Source: Rhodospirillales bacterium
Lineage (GTDB): Bacteria; Pseudomonadota; Alphaproteobacteria; Acetobacterales; Acetobacteraceae
Assembly: GCA_025352915.1 (NCBI GenBank)
Contig: JANXSA010000590.1
Span: forward strand, 1-6,492
DNA: 6,492 nt
Direction: 5' to 3'
Shown here: positions 5,187 to 6,492 of the stretch, in pieces
Position numbering within the stretch: position 1 is the stretch's first letter
Layout: every line of letters starts with the position of its first letter
The notes under the pieces: generated by a model
The model's input: the letters and a program-made list of their open reading frames with translations, nothing else
Told to the model about the DNA's origin: nothing
Databases searched by the model: none
Translations under genes and position numbers: made by a program

Positions 5187-5192
5187 CCCTCC
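5187..5192 (-). promoter_or_regulatory. ribosome binding site deciding the DUF4864 start
   Basis: On the minus strand GGAGGG lies seven bases before the ATG at 5179-5177. It favours this start over ATG 5149-5147, which has no purine-rich site, and over the in-frame ATG at 5245. Confidence 0.65.
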
Positions 5193-5244
5193 GGATTGCT
5201 GGCGTTACGGGCGAGCCGGCCGGATGGATGCGGCGTCCTGGTCA

Positions 5245-5262
5245 CTCAGCCGCCTCAGCCGC
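5245..5262 (-). repeat. 9-base tandem duplication carrying two in-frame stops
   Basis: CTCAGCCGC is repeated twice without a gap (plus-strand reading). On the minus strand each copy contains TGA in the amidohydrolase frame, at 5257-5255 (the actual stop) and 5248-5246 (backup). It looks like a small slippage duplication at the gene end. Confidence 0.6.
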
Positions 5263-6400
5263 GCAGGGCCCGCTTGGCGATGCCGGCCAGGAAGCCCGAG
5301 GCATTTGGCAGGATGGCGTCGTTGAAGTTGTAGGCGTCGTTGTGCAGGTCGCGGCCGGGCGCGGACGGGCCGTTGCCGATCCAGACGAAGGCACCGGGCT
5401 TTTCGTGCAGGAACCAGGAGAAATCCTCGCCGGTCATGGCCGGGCGCAGGTCGGTGCGGACCGGAATGCCGGCCTCGGCGCAGGCTTCGACGGCGAGGGC
5501 GGCGTTGGGCTTGTGGTTGACCGTTGGGCCGATGCCGACGCTGACATCGACCAGGGCGCGCATGCCGAAGGTGGCGGCGATGCCGTTGGCGACGCGGGTG
5601 ATGCTCTCGGTCAGCAGGTCGCGCACCTCGTCGCGGTAGAAGCGCTGGGTGCCGCGCATGGTGACCTTGGACGGGATCTGGTTGGCGGCGCGGCCGCCCT
5701 CGATGGTGCCGATGGTGACGACGGCGGTGTCCAGCGGATCGACGTTGCGGGCAACGATGGATTGCAGGGCGACCAGGAGGTGGCCGGCGGCGAGCATCGG
5801 GTCACGGGTGAGGTGCGGCAGGGCGGCGTGGCCGGCGAGGCCCTCCATGGTGATCTCGACGCGGCCGCCGCCGGCCATCACCGGGCCTTCATGGACCATC
5901 ACCGTGCCGGCTTCCAGGCCCGGCCAGTTGTGGTAGCCGTAGATCGATTCCATGGGGAAGCGGTTGAACAGCCCGTCCTTGATCATGCTCATGGCGCCGC
6001 CGCCGCCCTCCTCGGCGGGTTGGAACACCAGGTGAACGGTGCCGGACCAGGTGCTGTCGCGCAGCAGCAGGGCGGCGGCGCCGAGCAGGCTGGTGGTGTG
6101 GCCGTCATGGCCGCAGGCGTGCATGACCCCGGGGGTGGTCGAGGCATAGTCGAGCCCGGTGACCTCGGTGATCGGCAGGGCGTCCATGTCCGCGCGCAGG
6201 CCGACGCTGCGGTTCGAGTTGCCGCGGGTGATGGTGGCGACCACGCCGTGGCCGCCGATGCCGGGGATGAAGGGGATTCCCAATTCTTTCAATCGCTCAC
6301 AGACGAACGCTGAGGTGTTGCGTTCATTGAGCGAGAGCTCGGGATGGGCGTGCAGGTGCCGGCGCCAACCGGTCAGTGTCTCGGCGAGTTGCTTGTCCAT
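5255..6400 (-). CDS. M20D-family metallo-amidohydrolase (hippurate/N-acyl amino acid hydrolase-like)
   Basis: Predicted 381-residue cytosolic metalloenzyme that would cleave an amide bond of N-acyl or N-aroyl amino acids. The opening WRRHLHAHPELSLNE (12-26) and GLRADMDALPI (67-77) are typical of the family. Metal ligands are all visible: C96 and H98 in MHACGHDGH (93-101), E131 in QPAEEGGGG (127-135), H157 in YGYHNWP (154-160) and H353 in LHNDAYNFND (352-361). E130 is the expected general base. The lid or dimerisation domain, about 175-290, contains GLAGHAALPH (187-196). MTGEDFSWFL (322-331) is also characteristic. Length matches the family. The exact substrate (hippurate, acetyl amino acid, IAA-conjugate-like) is not resolvable. 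The ATG at 6400 fits family N-termini, though no well-spaced ribosome binding site precedes it. It may lead a two-gene transcript with the DUF4864 gene. Confidence 0.95.
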   Translation of the reverse strand: MDKQLAETLTGWRRHLHAHPELSLNERNTSAFVCERLKELGIPFIPGIGGHGVVATITRGNSNRSVGLRADMDALPITEVTGLDYASTTPGVMHACGHDGHTTSLLGAAALLLRDSTWSGTVHLVFQPAEEGGGGAMSMIKDGLFNRFPMESIYGYHNWPGLEAGTVMVHEGPVMAGGGRVEITMEGLAGHAALPHLTRDPMLAAGHLLVALQSIVARNVDPLDTAVVTIGTIEGGRAANQIPSKVTMRGTQRFYRDEVRDLLTESITRVANGIAATFGMRALVDVSVGIGPTVNHKPNAALAVEACAEAGIPVRTDLRPAMTGEDFSWFLHEKPGAFVWIGNGPSAPGRDLHNDAYNFNDAILPNASGFLAGIAKRALRG

Positions 6401-6492
6401 CCTGCGAGCATTCCACTCCCGCGCGCCGATGGCCAGAGGGAAAGATCACGCGGGAAGGAAGGCAAGCGGTAGGAAGTCTTCTTTTTGTGAAC
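6401..6492 (-). promoter_or_regulatory. upstream region of the amidohydrolase gene
   Basis: These 92 bases contain no open frame of note. Read on the minus strand there is a purine-rich GGGAGTGGAA about 10-19 bases before the ATG, and no promoter pair that I would defend. The outermost bases, CTTCTTTTTGTGAAC on the plus strand, are AT-rich and could be the left half of a hairpin cut by the window edge. Confidence 0.3.

Noticed and set aside
5228..6313. 361-codon open frame on the plus strand
   Set aside because: It is antisense to the M20D amidohydrolase, whose metal ligands are complete. The translation is low-complexity Gly/Ala/Val/Asp/His with no recognisable domain.

Overview
The window is GC-rich chromosomal DNA from a Gram-negative bacterium, most likely an alphaproteobacterium. 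I suspect Acetobacteraceae or a relative from the DUF938, DUF4864 and M20D protein types and the strong G/C-ending codon bias, but that is inference and no rRNA or tRNA is present to confirm it. There are eight well-supported complete genes and one possible gene end at the left edge. No CRISPR array, tRNA, rRNA or transposase gene is visible.

Left part (1-2636): a short AT-richer patch at 1-134 may hold the 3' end of an unidentified gene. A DUF938-type SAM-dependent methyltransferase (190-783, minus) is divergent from mazG (844-1638, plus), which encodes a house-cleaning NTP pyrophosphohydrolase. mazG overlaps by 4 bases (GTGA) with a Gfo/Idh/MocA-family NAD(P)-dependent oxidoreductase (1635-2636). 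The 60-base divergent gap contains two inverted repeats.

Middle part (2637-4035): after a 214-base, locally AT-rich control region with a perfect 12-base palindrome come three small genes in tandem. All three encode predicted lipoproteins: a glycine-zipper protein (2851-3093), an OmpA-like peptidoglycan-binding protein (3160-3636) and a single-BON-domain protein (3721-4035). Strong GC hairpins follow the second and third genes. This looks like a small envelope-maintenance or stress cassette, and it prefers C-ending codons more than its neighbours.

Right part (4036-6492): an unrecognised exported protein with a twin-arginine-like signal (4104-4805, plus) converges on, and overlaps by 79 bases, a DUF4864-type exported protein (4727-5179, minus). 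Upstream of the latter, on the same strand and 75 bases away, is an M20D amidohydrolase (5255-6400, minus) with all expected metal ligands. The last 92 bases are its upstream region.

Overall the window reads as ordinary housekeeping and envelope genes. I see no convincing evidence of a new multi-gene system. The most notable points are the lipoprotein trio, the convergent coding overlap and the unrecognised Tat-like exported protein.
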